Positions 20,489 through 35,300 of a stretch of 64,000 nt of DNA are shown in pieces. The DNA is taken from contig JANFAH010000088.1 in the NCBI GenBank assembly GCA_024663395.1, positions 1-64,000 on the forward strand, read 5' to 3'. Source of the DNA: Pisolithus tinctorius (taxonomy: Eukaryota; Basidiomycota; Agaricomycetes; Boletales; Pisolithaceae). Below the pieces are notes generated by a model that had not been told where the DNA came from, searched no databases, and was given only the letters and a program-made list of their open reading frames with translations. The first letter of the stretch is position 1. Each line of letters opens with the position of its first letter. Made by a program: the position numbers and the translations under genes.

Positions 20489-23388
20489 TCATGGACTACG
20501 GAGTCCATGTTCCGACGCCTTCATCCATACTTCTGCGAGGTCTTTCACGATAAGGTTCAGTATTCTGGCCAGTTCCTGACGGTCCGTCGCGCTTCCTTCA
20601 AGATAATACTTGATCTATGGGATTAAGGTATTATGATGTCGTGTAGTCTTGTAGAATCGAAATGCAATACCTTCGGTTCTGTTCCACTTGTTCTATCATA
20701 CAAGATTGGTGTCCTGTTATGAGCCAGGATGTTCAGGATAGGTACTCACCTAATAGTCAATACGATCTTTATACTTGGATCATCTGTCGACTGCGCCCTG
20801 AATTGAACCATGTGTCCGGAGGAAAGGGGAAGCCTTGGTTGATAGGATGGAGCGTTCGTACTATCGTAGCCGTATCCTGCTGTTAGATCAATGACGCTGT
20901 TAACTGCGAGGCCAGCTATGGATGATGGATAGTGAATAGTAGAATCCTTTTTGCGGGCATGAAACTCCACAGGTCTGGTATGCAGATTAAATTGTACGCA
21001 CAGACTCTTGAGAGTGACGAATTCCCCAGAAGATGCGGTCAATTGTAACAGGATCTGAGCATATGAAATAGCTGTTCTTCGTCTAAACGATAGCCAGGCA
21101 TAAGAGCGAGTCTCCCACTAATATGAAACTATACCTCAAAGTAACCGTACCTTCGAATCTCAGTGAGAATACTGAGGTAGGGACATAGCGAAAATGGTTC
21201 TCCCCACCTCTGGTAGAGCTCTTCCAAATATTCATGGACCGTAAGTCCCCGCCGCCGGACTTCTGCAACGAGTTCTGCAAACATGACCTAGCATATCTTT
21301 CATTAGTGTTATCGGTAAGCGGAACTCCGGACCACTACCGTTGCAGCCACACCGTCCTTGTCCCTAATCTCAGGCCCAAACATGAACCCGATGGCCTCCT
21401 CGTAACCAAAAGGGACCTCGTAACCTGCCGCTACCAAGTCCAGCGCAGTGTTTCCGATGAATTTGAAGCCTTACAAGCACCATAAGGCTAATACTAAGGG
21501 GAGATGACGAAAAATACCGGTTAAGCAATCAACAAATTTGAATCCCTCGACACGTGCCATTGCCTCAACCATTTTGGAGCTGACAGTGGATGCAATCATA
21601 GCCAGCTTGCCTTCATGTAAGTTAGCTCTATTGCTCCATTCTGTGCACAATCCTTACTCAAAGGTTTGCCGGTAGCTTTGTACTTGCCAAGAACATGGTC
21701 CGCAAACAGGGCACCTAACTGGTCGCCGGTGAAGAGAAACCACAATCCGTCAGCTCTAAAGATTAATAGTCAACATACCCGACCATCACGTTCGTAGAAA
21801 GCACTTACCCCCTCTCCGCTGCAGTGAAACGGTCTGCATCGGGGTCCTGGGCTAAAACATAGTCTGCTCCGGATGCCGTAGCTTCGGATATCGCTAGGTC
21901 CTTCCCCGAACGAACATTAGAACGAAAAACTGAATGTAGAAAGCCGATTACCAAAGCACCTAAAGAACGATCAGCATTAATCACCTCCAGAGCATAGCCT
22001 AACTCGGTTTACTTACCCTTCTCCTCCGGGTTCGGGAACTTCACAGTCGGGAAATTGGGATCCGGGAGGCGTTGTTTCTCGACTGGAATGCAGGGGGCAA
22101 ATCCCACCTGCCTAAACGCTTCCGATATAAATGGGTCACTAACACCGTGCATAGATGTGTTCACAAATTTAGCAGGTGAATGAGCAACTTTAGTCCTAAT
22201 CAGGCAGATGGGCATGAGACTCAGAAATTGTGAGAAGGAGTGGTTCCTGACATTACAAGTCCCCGAATGAGTGTAAAGTAACTTTGCTTCATAGAGTCTG
22301 AGCAGTCGATGCAGAGAGGAGAGGTGTAGACATCTGACATGTGGCCAATTCTAGGTTCCAAATTTTGCAGTATAGACTCTGCAATGCCAACGTCGTGTGG
22401 AGCGATTATCTGTGAAAACTTTATATGTGACAATTGAAACACTGAGATATCCCTACTTGCACAGCATTCTCCCAGTACACCTGCATCACCAGAAGTCTCA
22501 GTCAAGGAAGTTTCGTGACGGAAGATACATACTTTGTAGCCATTGTCATCCTTTTGCAGAGCATATGGTTCAGAATTGGAAGCGACGAGATAAAACTCAC
22601 CTTGGGATTGTGGCTTGCTAAAAACCGATTCAATTTGCCGCGTCACAGCGATATGCTCCAACGTACCAGTTATCATCACTCCGCAAGCAGCGTTCAATTT
22701 CTTCATAGAGAACGGCACTCTTGCAACAGCAAATTCAGGAAACGTTCCTGTCAGCACCCCCGGTCACTTACAATGGGGTGTGCACGAAACCTCTGTGGAA
22801 ATAGACCTTGATGTTGTTCGATATAAATACCTGCGCTGTGAGGCTCGCCCACCGCTCCGAGTTGTGACGGTGGTCGTGACCAACAACGACGCCCCTGATG
22901 GAAGCCTCAGGAATACTTCGGAGAACATATGCGCATAATCCCTGTCCAGTGATTCCTAGCACGCAATAAACGGAGGTCCACCGAAGATGGACAAACCTGC
23001 GATGCTTGTATTACTATCAGATCATTCATCCGTGCCCAACCGGCCTCCATTTTCCCTCGGAGGCCTATGACAAGTGTTAGAAAATTTAGGCGAGTTATCC
23101 TACCGAGAGTACCGCTACCTGCAGTTCCGAACTCGATACGCGTCCTGAGAAAGTGCAGTGTCAACGACACGAGTTGAATACGGTCGCTTCGTGTGGTACC
23201 TCATCCGTTGTTCTAACTCGTCTATCTGTTGGTGGTCCCATAACCTTCGTATCTCGTCTCTGGTAATAGGATTCTACAGCGCAGTCCAGTTCCAATTTCA
23301 ACACGACCAGGGACTACTTAGAACGTACCGGATCTAGCCTCAGCCATTCGTTTACGAGTTGCTCTAGTGGTACTGTCGTGGGGGCCAT
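20489..23388 (-). CDS. PGM3: Phosphoglucomutase / phosphopentomutase (alpha-D-phosphohexomutase family)
   Basis: Interconverts sugar 1- and 6-phosphates (or ribose 1- and 5-phosphate) through a phosphoserine intermediate. The start at 23388 reads LEQLVNEWLRLDPNP, then TRIEFGTAGLRGKMEAGWAR. The catalytic serine loop TASHNPKDDNGYK is assembled across a 17-base exon (22601-22617). DVGIAESILQ, MHGVSDPFI and PNFPTVKFPNPEEKG (metal and sugar regions) follow. The phosphate-binding loop RTSGTEPK sits on a 22-base exon (20671-20692), and the C-terminus IKYYLEGSATDRQEL ends at 20489. The GTAGLRGKMEAG form groups it with the PGM2/PGM2L1 and yeast Pgm3 branch, which favours ribose phosphates, rather than classical Pgm1. 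The gene is intact but cut into many very short exons. Confidence 0.92.
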
Positions 23389-24912
23389 CACTGTCTCGAT
23401 GATTGTAGACTGAGAGGAGCTCGAAGAGGGGTGGTTATCTTACTGCTTAAACCCGTTCGCAATTGATATAATATGGCCGACCAATACGCTATGTCAAAGC
23501 TCAGGTTCTGAGAACGTCGCCAGATACGCACAACGCAAGAAATCAAAGAATCATGGTCACACGACGCCAGGAACTTGATCAGACCGCAGAGCCATTCGCA
23601 CGCTACGCTCCCAGCGTGGCACCGGCACACCGACGACCCATCGACCAGGCCGAATCCGAGGAAGAAAATCAATAGCGAATGGCGTGATAGTGCCGAGAAC
23701 GTGCATCGTGCTCGGACTCAGCTGGTGTGAACGCGGTGTTGTACGTAGTTCTCCTACTGGGATACGGATCGCTTTACTGTAATGTAACGCCGATAAGAAG
23801 TGTAATACTTTTAACGGCGGCACAACAAGAAGGATGCTTTGTCCTACTCGGGTTTCCAGACAATAGCGTCTTATTTCGAGGTAGGAAAGAAGTCCCCGTA
23901 CAGTACGGTACATGGCCTATTTTATAGGGTAGAGGCTTAGGCACGAGATATGTCAGAATATCTGTACGGGCTAAGTAGGATCAGAGAATAAATGAGAAAA
24001 GTCATAGATCTGTCACAAAGAAACCAACATCTTGCCACACGGTCGACAGCGTCGGACCGAATCCTTACATGTAACCTCCCCCTCTTCATGCTTCCATCAC
24101 CTTGCCCTGACCCATCCGCACTTTGTAGTATAACCGAGGCAACCTTCCGGGAGACTGGCTCGTACTGCTCCCAAAACCGTGGTCTTAGATTCGGCAGCCT
24201 CCTCTGCCTGCCATGCGTGCGTGATTTCAGTTTGGCTGAGGTAACCTAGAAAATCCGAAGACGCTTACATTGGTCCAACCGCTGGGAAGCAATGCAGCGA
24301 TAGCGTGATCCCTCACGCTAGTAACTCTCACCCAAAACCGCTATCTTAGTACCTCCGACACCTCAGGTTCCATCTCCATCGGGATAAATAGAGCTTGCTA
24401 AATGTGCCCCCTCACAGGATTGCATCTAGAAGCACGCACGTAAAACTCCGAAATCCAGGTGCGTACCTAGAACCCAGCCGTCCGCGGGTAGATGAAAACG
24501 GAGTGAGTACAGGATTGAGGACATCCAGAGGATGAGTTTACGAGGCCCCAGAGTTGGTTAGATAGTTGAGAGATGCAGACACAATCCTTGTCAGCTCTCT
24601 CTCTCTGGCAGGCTACGAGAGAAACAACGAATCACTTGTAGGCGCTGCGACGCAGACTTCGAAGGGAAATCAAAGCGACGACGATTTCGATGAATGAAAC
24701 GTTCTCGCGAATGATACATCACAAATGCATCAAGGGCTCAATACAACTTCTGCCTCAAGTGCGACCGCACCAATGTGTGAGATTCACGTATGTCATCGGC
24801 ACGGAGTTCCCCAATTCGTTGACACAAACCTAGGGCACATCAGGAATTTGAAGAATTAAATAGATGCCGACGAGGAAGCACACGATATCTGATCCAAAAG
24901 TATTGTAAACTA
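23389..24912. other. 1.5 kb gene-poor region
   Basis: The longest stretch without a supported gene. Open frames up to about 118 codons exist on the minus strand near 23560-23910, but their composition shows no family motif. A perfect 8 bp hairpin (TAGCGTGA, loop TCCC, TCACGCTA) sits at 24301-24320. Two similar segments around 24170 and 24350 share CCCAAAACCG followed by TCTTAG, suggesting an old local duplication. It must hold the promoter of phosphoglucomutase at its left end. Confidence 0.4.
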
Positions 24913-26905
<1,993 letters not shown>

Positions 26906-26946
26906 TAGCAGCTGCCATTGAACGAACACTCGGCAATTAGACTACC
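26906..26946. promoter_or_regulatory. Very short divergent spacer between RPT1 and VMA1 start codons
   Basis: Only 41 bases separate the two start codons. There is no TATA box. Either promoter elements extend into the opposite gene's first exon, or the 5' untranslated regions overlap. Confidence 0.5.
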
Positions 26947-29329
26947 ATGGCAGGCGCACTACAGAATGCTAAACGCGACCTTCCAAAAATCGCGGATGAG
27001 GAACACGAATCGCGCTTTGGCCAGGTGTTCGGTGTATCAGGCCCCGTCGTGATCGCCGAGAACATGACCGGAGCTGCCATGTACGAACTCGTTCGCGTCG
27101 GCCATGATGAACTAGTAGGAGGTATGCCACATACATCATCTAATCTGTAGCTTTGAGACACCTTACCTCTTGACCAGAGGTTATCCGAATTGATGCGGAT
27201 AAAACTACCATCCAGGTCTACGAAGAGACATCTGGTGTGACAGTCGGCGATCCTGTACTCAGGACAGGGAAACCACTATCCGTAGAATTGGGACCAGGTA
27301 TGCATCCCAATCAGGAGCGAATAACCGCCTGCACTTACTTATTCATTCAGGTTTGATGGGGAACATTGTAGATGGCATACAGCGACCACTGAGGGCAAGT
27401 TGAGGTTTTCTCTCGGTGTGCCATCGTCATGACGCATGCTCTCGATAGTCCATTCAAGACCTTTCCAAGTCCATCTATATACCCCGTGGCATCAATACCG
27501 AAGCTCTGGACCGCTCAATACAATGGGACTTTAGACCGGCGTCATTCCAAGTAATTCATCGCATTTATATACAACGCCTCACGTTCTCAATAGTGTCATA
27601 GGTTGGAGATCACATAGCCGGAGGCGATGTATTCGGTGGCGTGTGGGAGAACTCACTCGTAAACAACCACAAGATCATGCTTTCGCCCCGCGCCCTTGGT
27701 ACCATAACGTTTATTGCGGAAAAGGGCAGCTACACAGTTGATGTTTGTTGTATCAGACACATCCAGGCTCTCCTTGTACTCACGGTTTTCATCCCTAGGA
27801 TGTTGTCCTGGAAACAGAGTTCCAGGGTAGAACAACGAAACATACCATGATGCAGCTCTGGCCTGTCCGTGCTCCTCGGCCCGTCTCTGAGAAATTGTCA
27901 GCCAATTATCCACTCCTGACTGGTCAACGAATCCTGGACGCCCTTTTCCCGTGCGTTTGACACAACTTTACGTGTTGAGATGTTGACGCGTTGCACCCTA
28001 GCTGTGTGCAAGGTGGCACCACCGCTATCCCGGGGGCCTTTGGCTGCGGCAAGACAGTTATCTCGCAAGCCCTATCTAAATATTCCAACTCTGATATTAT
28101 CGTATACGTCGGATGCGGTGAGCGGGGAAATGAGGTATGTTGTTTCTGTCTGCGTTGTCGCACTTTACTCATGCCTACCAGATGGCGGAGGTACTGATGG
28201 AGGTATAAAAAAAGTTACTCATTCACTTGCCATCTTGGTCTCACATTCTTGTGTAGTTCCCCCAACTGACCTTGGAGGTTGGCGATCGCCAGGAACCTAT
28301 CATGAAGCGTACCACACTTGTCGCCAACACCTCAAACATGCCCGTGGCTGCTCGTGAAGCGTCCATTTACACGGGCATCACCCTCTCTGAGTATTTCCGC
28401 GACCAAGGAACCAATGTAGCAATGATGGCCGACTCAACATCCCGATGGGCTGAGGCTTTGCGTGAAATCTCAGGTCGTCTTGCAGAGATGCCTGCCGATT
28501 CAGGTTACCCAGCCTACCTCGGAACGAAACTTGCCAGCTTCTACGAGCGTGCTGGTAAGGTGAAATGTCTGGGCAGCCCAGCACGTGAGGGCTCCGTCTC
28601 CATTGTAGGCGCGTGAGTTATTGGTACAGCGTACCTCCGCGGGTTTTGTTCACGTGATGCCACAGGGTGTCCCCTCCTGGAGGTGATTTTGCCGATCCAG
28701 TTACTTCTGCCACGCTGGGCATAGTCCAGGTCTTCTGGGGTCTGGACAAGAAGCTGGCCCAGCGCAAGCACTTCCCGTCTGTTAACTGGAACCTTTCCTA
28801 CTCCAAGTATACCAAAGTCCTGGAGCCATTCTACGAGCGCGACTACCCCGGATTTGTCGATCTCCGAGTGCGCGCAAAGGAAATACTTCAGAAAGAAGAG
28901 GATCTCGCTGAAATAGTTCAGCTAGTGGGCAAAAGCGCACTCGGCGAAAACGACAAGATCACACTAGAGGTTGCGCGTATGTTGAAGGATGATTTCTTAC
29001 AACAAAACGGTATGAGCGAGTACGACCGATACTGTCCATTCTACAAGACGAATGGCATGCTCAAAAATTACGTGGCATTTTACGATGCTGCTCTAAGAGC
29101 CGTAGCCCAGGGCGACTTGACGTTTGCGAGGATCAGGGAGTCAGCGAGCGACTTGATGTTCAAGCTTTCACAGATGAAGTTCGAGGTGGGTGTAAGATAT
29201 TATGTGGGGTGAAATATTTTCACCTACCTGCTATTCCAGTCCCCGTCTCAAGGACAAGAGCCGATCATGAAGAAGCAGGATGCACTGTATACCGAAATCC
29301 AAGACAAGTTCCGCCAGATGGTAGAGTAG
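26947..29329 (+). CDS. VMA1: V-type proton ATPase catalytic subunit A
   Basis: The ATP-hydrolysing subunit of the V1 sector, which drives acidification of vacuoles, Golgi and endosomes. Exon 1 starts [19 protein letters not shown] and reads [18 protein letters not shown], the N-terminal beta barrel. [14 protein letters not shown], the non-homologous insertion ([20 protein letters not shown]), Walker A in [11 protein letters not shown] and the catalytic region CGERGNE follow. Then come [27 protein letters not shown]-type [15 protein letters not shown], and a C-terminal helical domain ending [10 protein letters not shown] at 29329. The yeast VMA1 intein insertion site at VGCGERGNE is empty here; an ordinary intron begins just after NE. 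Complete and presumably functional. Confidence 0.96.
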
Positions 29330-30010
29330 AAGACCATCACCCGTAGCGCATATTCATTCCATACTCCCTTCACGACTTGTCATCTTGCCAGTGACGTGAG
29401 TGGGAAACATGTACATACTGTAATGCAACCTTTACGATGACACGTCCAATCAAGCTCACAACATGGTTTAATGTTTGCGTGGGAGCGTACAGATTTGACC
29501 TTCTGATCAATGCGCAGTTTTGTTCGCGCCATGTGGGTCTTATTGCGAGCCTATCCAATCCTGCTGTGCGATTGTATATGTAGTGCGCTGAGGTATGTAC
29601 GCCGTGCCAGGCTGTGCCGGTGTTTCTGATGGTCAGGTTGCGACCCCTGAGGCCTGAGAGCGGCAACACTTGCCATGTATGTGGAATTCCATGCCTGGGA
29701 GAATAGTCCCCCGTCTGCCATATTTCAAACCACAGAACGTGGGCTCTTTTCTGTTGAAGGAGGCCCCAGGGGGGTCATTTCCAGTGTGTATGCACACCAC
29801 CACCAGTTCCATCTATTTCCAACCGCAACTATCATGATTCATGTGGCGTCATAAGCTGAGCCAGACCCGATATGTATGACGTGTGTTTAACGCGTGTAAC
29901 TGCGGAATGGACTGCGTGCCGCACAGAGCCGGAAGGCTACATATACCCAGTGCCGTCTGAGCGGACCTGGCAAACAGGGTTTCCACAGAACCCACCCAAC
30001 CATACTAAAC
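29330..30010. other. Intergenic region between VMA1 and the FAS1 gene
   Basis: About 680 bases between two genes in the same direction; holds the VMA1 3' untranslated region and the FAS1 promoter. Short frames on both strands look random. Confidence 0.4.
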
Positions 30011-31743
30011 ATGCGCCTTTCTGGCCTCACATCGCTAGCCCTGTTGGGCACAGTCTATGCCCTCCCAACACTTATCCTTCCTTGGTTTGGCCACATTCAA
30101 CTCGACAGCCTTCTGAATGGCCTGAGTAACTCCCGTTTGGACAAAGAGAAGACGATCTACCAAATCTTGAAAGAGGATGATAAGTAAGGCAGATTCTCAT
30201 TAGAATTGTGAGGCGGGCGATAACCTATAAGTACAGTTTCTCTCTCCTCGTTAGGGCGATTGATTTGAACGAAGGGGTTGTGGAGTTTCTGGACGACCCC
30301 ACACAAGGGTCAGAGGTCTCGCGTTTGCGCTCAGTCAAGGTATTGACTTGCGATTAGTATCACGTTCTTTGCGGTCCCCAATTCGGGCTTGCCGAGGCAC
30401 GGCAGACATGGTGGCAAACATGACGATAAAGTGGACGACGTGTGCCATGCCAGGTCTATCAATGACCTTGAGCACCTGATCCTCCAAGTCGAACAGTTGG
30501 ACTACCTGTCTGATTCCGATGACAAGGAAAAGCGCAAAGAATGCCTCGCACGTCTCGTGCGTGGTATTCTAGCGTACCACACCCTCCCCGAGAAATATAC
30601 ATCTACTCAGCTTCACGAGAACTCTACTTACGCCACCGACCTCACTCTGAAAGACGGTTCTTTTGATCACAAGCCGCTTAGAATATCCGTTCAAAGCAGA
30701 GTTCTTCCCCCCAATTTGAAAATCAACTTCTACGCCGGTGTAACCCAACGTGACATTGAAGCAAGCAATGGTATGTGTGGTCGTAAGCAATTACAGACCT
30801 GCTCCTTACAGAATGATGGTAGGAGTCATCCACCACATCACTAGGCCTCTACTACCCCCTCCCTCGATCTTTCAAGCAGCTTTTCTATTCCCGGAAGCTT
30901 TCTCTTACGTTGTCAGTCCTTTTCAGACTCGATAATAGAACCACTCATTTTCAGTACTCTCTAGACATCGGCCATTCAGCGCGTACACCTCACCGGGGCT
31001 GTGGATCGGTGGTATGTTCCGGGAGAAGGTCATACACGTGGCAACGTCCATGGAGCCCCTTCAACTACATTCTTTGCACCGACTTCAGCTGCGTTCCAGC
31101 GCCTTCCGAAAAAGCTTCAGCGTTTCCTATTTTCTCCTTTTGGTGAAAAGGCACTGAAAAAGCTTTTGGAATTTCACATCATACCTGACTTTGTTCTATT
31201 CAGTGGTGCGTTGTGTATTTTTCATACCATACTATTTTCTTTACCCCAACAGATTATGTGCACAATGCCACATCGGAGGCGTCGGCCAAATCCGATCTTA
31301 TAAGTGACCTGCAGGCGGCCCAGTATCATGCCAGCCCTCCAGGATCCCCTATGGTCCCTATGGACGACAGCATGGTGGGACACCCTCGCAAAAAACCCAC
31401 CCACCTTCCCAAACCTGCCTACGAATACCGCATCACGCTTCCCACACGGCTCGCTAACCATAGTGTCCATGTCCACGTCGCACGTTACGAATCCAAATTG
31501 CCTCTCCCTGGTGGTCTACGCTCCTTCACCAAGTTTAGGGTCAATGGTATAGAGGTCGGTCCAATCGATGTTCCGACCCGTAATGGTGCCCTCCAAGTCG
31601 TCAGTGCACTCTTAAACCCGCGGAAGCACCACCATTGCCATCACGACCACGACCATGAGGACAAGAGTGTCATGGAAGATAAAGTCGATACGTCCTGGGA
31701 TGATTGGGAAGAATGGTTGCCGCAATGGGCCTTGGAGGACTGA
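30011..31743 (+). CDS. Secreted fasciclin (FAS1) domain protein with His-rich tail
   Basis: FAS1 proteins are extracellular adhesion proteins; fungal ones sit in the wall or on the membrane. The start at 30011 gives a signal peptide (MRLSGLTSLALLGTVYA). The first FAS1 domain has VTFFAVPNSG (H1-like, after an intron), a long charged insert, GILAYHTLPEKYT (H2-like YH) and MVGVIHHITRPLLPP. The second domain begins STTFFAPTSAAFQRLP, continues KALKKLLEFHIIPD (YH-type motif), and ends GALQVVSALLNP. The tail has HHHCHHDHDHED, a dense metal-binding-like cluster, then an acidic Trp-rich end (WDDWEEWLPQWALED). No C-terminal hydrophobic GPI signal is seen, so the protein is probably secreted. Introns are small and the chain is open to 31743. 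Confidence 0.87.
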
Positions 31744-32373
31744 CACAGAATTTGACTCGCAGCCAGATGATCAGACTGTATTGTATCACTAGATATGTGT
31801 ATCTTTCCCTGTGTTTCGAGAATCCCACTGGTCTGCTTCTGATACGTTCGTCACATTAGAGCTTGACGCGTGATGTATGATGCCCCGGGTGTGTTGTGCA
31901 GAATCTCGATAACTGTGGACCTGGCACACATAACCAGCATACATATCCGACGGTTTTCTTCTCTATGACCTGCTTAGTACATGGTATACGCAATTCTGTA
32001 TGTGCCCAAGTTGTCCCCGACGACAATCTCGCCGGTTGCGATTCACCCGTGGCAAACTCCAAAAGATTCAAGGCAGTTGCGAACTCAGCCCTCACAGGCT
32101 TCACATATCAGAGAACAGACGGAGACTAGGGACTTAGCTGCTGGAGGGACAATCAACGAACGATAATTTCAGTACCTGTATACACAATCGGTGACCCCAC
32201 TGGGTGCGGCGGCTCTATAGTAACCCTAGACAAACATGTATGTACCTCTCTAGGATTATGCAACCGCCAAACATGCGAAGCAGGCTGGAAAGTTCCGCCA
32301 ATGATAGCCTACACCCTGCTAATTTGACGTTGCAATGGAGACTCTGCATTTGTACATCGGACATTGGTCATAT
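31744..32373. other. Convergent intergenic region, FAS1 to Zn2Cys6 factor
   Basis: About 630 bases between convergent 3' ends with no supported gene. Confidence 0.4.
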
Positions 32374-35300
32374 TCAACCTTGATAGCCGTACCCATCGAA
32401 AAACCCGGATTCACGCATGAACGATGTCCATCGCTGATCGAGTCCTGACTCTTGCGCAATGAGACCGAGCTGGGCGAGTTCGGGTGGGGCAAGTGACAGA
32501 GGTTGAGATTGGGGTGGATGCGGGTGTATGGGTTGACTTGGCCATTGGGGCTGGGGTTCATATTGGTAGGGAAGTGGTTGTATTGGTTGCTGTGGGTGTG
32601 GTTGCATATGCGGGTGTGTATATGTGGATGGATTAGATTGAAGCTGGCCGGCGTTAATGAGAGGGTCGTCGTAATACGATACAGTAGACAATGTGGAAGT
32701 CGACAGAGAAATATTTGCTTGTGGCCCGTACAAGTGGTGGTACGGATGACACCCTTGAGAAATCGGGTACGGATCAGACGACTCGGAAAAGCATGTAAGC
32801 GGAGATGATCCCAGGACAGGCCCACCATGTGGTGGCGCTTGGGACTGCACATGAGAAGGTATTTGGAGTGACGCTGGTGGCAGCTGCATGAGAATAGGCT
32901 GGGACGAAGCATCCGGATAAAGTGACTGATCCCAAGTTGGCATCTCTTGCGTGTGCTCTTGATCAGCTACAGAATCGGGCTGCTGAAGCCATGTGGAACC
33001 CAACTCTTCAAGGCTGTACGACTGCAGCACCGCAGGTTCAACCTGTTTTTGTTGTTGCTGTGACTCAGGTGTTGGACTACTCGGCCGCCTAGCTGACCCA
33101 TCAGAATTCGGGGACTGCTGCAACATCCCATCTGCCGTTTGGTCTTTTACAGACACGAACTTCATCCGGCCTGCAAAAATAGCCAGTTCATCGCCACCCT
33201 CATTCTCCGCGTCACTCCACTGCTGACCCAACTGATTCGGCACATCACTCTGTGCATGAAGGAGAGCATTATGTGCCTTCTCCAGCAACTTGGTGATGAT
33301 GGGCTGTCGTGCAAATGAGTATCCGGGTTCAAGGAACAATGCCGACGACGAACGAGTGCTTTTTGTGCTCTCCGACTGTGTGTCGATGCTTTGCAGAAAA
33401 GAATACAAGCATCACGAAGCTCTTTCATTGCATCGGATGCCATAGGTGACCGTGGCCCACGTGTCACGATCGTTCCGAACACGATCTGCATAACCATCAT
33501 GTAAATGTCGAAATGGCAGTCAGACAACAGAAACGTAGTGAACTAACAGAAGCCGAGAAAGCATGCGTCCATATAGGCCAAAGCCTAGCAGTGAGTGTCG
33601 GATGGAGGTCATATTGCGCCTTGACTGTATGTAAGATCGTCAAGGATGCCCGATACGCTGCGAGGAAAGATGGTGTGTATAAACTCTTCAGGGGATTGGT
33701 GGAATTCTCGATGATAGCTTGCGCAAAATAGCTGCGATGGATGTAAAGCAAGACTAACCAGGCAGACCCATGGTCAGCTGAACGAACCTCACCCAAAAAA
33801 AAGAATGAAAGCAACTCACTGACTTCCCGTGAATTATGAGGAAACGGCCCGTAGATTCCATCGCACTAATGTCCTTGTTTGATGGTTTTGCTAGGAGAGC
33901 GCCAGAAGCAAACTCTTCCACAGCTTCAGTGACAGGGAAATTCCGCACTTTATGGTCGAGCTCGAGGATAGTGGAATAACTCGGGGATTCGGATGTCAGT
34001 GTTCGTGCAGCGACATCTGCAACACAATCTGACGCGAACCGCAAAGTCCAAGATCCGACTGTACGAGTGCCGAACCAGTATGAGTACTGGAGCAGCAAAT
34101 AAAGAGGGAAACTAACATAAAGCCTGTTTATCGGAGCCAATGTGAAGCTTATCATGCGGTGACCCGCCTCTAGGGAACTGGCAATCAATGTATGGAAGAG
34201 AGAAAGTTGGAGGTCTCCCAGCTTCGAGACACTGCAATACACCACCACAATAAGCAAGCACATAGGCGGACAGGGACCCAACTTACGTTCCAAACATCTG
34301 TCACAAATAGATCCCAAAATACCATCCGTCGCCTTGTAGTGATTTCACGTGATAGCCCCCATCTGAGACTATCTCGGTCTTAAAACAACAGAGCCTTGGT
34401 CAGCTTGTTTGTCTGTTTCCCATCTGCGTCAATACTTACGAAGTCCAAGCTGATAGAATAGTCTGTGAGCGTCGTACACGAGCCAATCTGAACGCTAGCA
34501 GACGCACCGTATGAGCTAGATGAGCAGCCAGGGCCGCTAACGACCACGACGTCTCTATACTGGTTCCCATGCCAGCCAACGCATTCCCGCTCATAGTATT
34601 GTATATACCGAGAAGGTGCAGCGCTTGGATCGTCTCCAAAGATGGTCTCTCCATCACAGACTGAAGGCAGATTGCAGCATGCGCGGCCTGGTGGTAAAGT
34701 CCTGCCTCCGCAATCCCAGGTTCCTGGTTCGGATCAACCAAAGCACCAATTGCGAAAACGAGGAAAAGGAGGCCGAGTAGGTGGGGGTAATTGCCCGCTA
34801 GCGCAACATGAGGTACGCCATTCACATAGTACGCGGGCAGCAACTTAAGCAAGATCTGATCCTTAGACACATTCTGAACTAGCCAGCTTGTTTGTTCGAG
34901 GTAAGTTTCTGTCAAATAACACGCTCGTTCCCAGGTAGGGAGGTAGTCGTTGGCTAGCATTTCTACGTTCAGAGTCGAACCATCGGGTTTAAATGGAAAA
35001 GCCGGGGTAAACATTTCAATTTCATGAGGCAACTCTGGACTTTTCGAGTCCCTCGCCGAGCCAGACGAACCGTCGGCAAAGTCTTGTGAGGGTGGACTAT
35101 CGCTCTGGAGCGCATCATTATAGGTGCGACCGGGTAAGGCTGGCTCTAGCTCACCATCAAAAGACACTACAAAAGTCAGCTTTGAGGAGAAGCATACATG
35201 ATATTTGCGGCAATACTTACATGTGAGCCTCCTGTCGCTCCAAAGAAGCAAGATGCGCCATTATCCGAAATAGACAATGTACCCAAGGCTTCCATCAACT

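Noticed and set aside
23557..23913. Minus-strand frame of 118 codons in the 1.5 kb gap
   Set aside because: No domain, signal or neighbouring exons; composition looks like chance.
32503..32808. Open frame of 101 codons on the plus strand rich in Trp, Leu and Val
   Set aside because: It is the complement of the Gln/Pro/His-rich tail of the Zn2Cys6 factor, where such shadow frames are expected.
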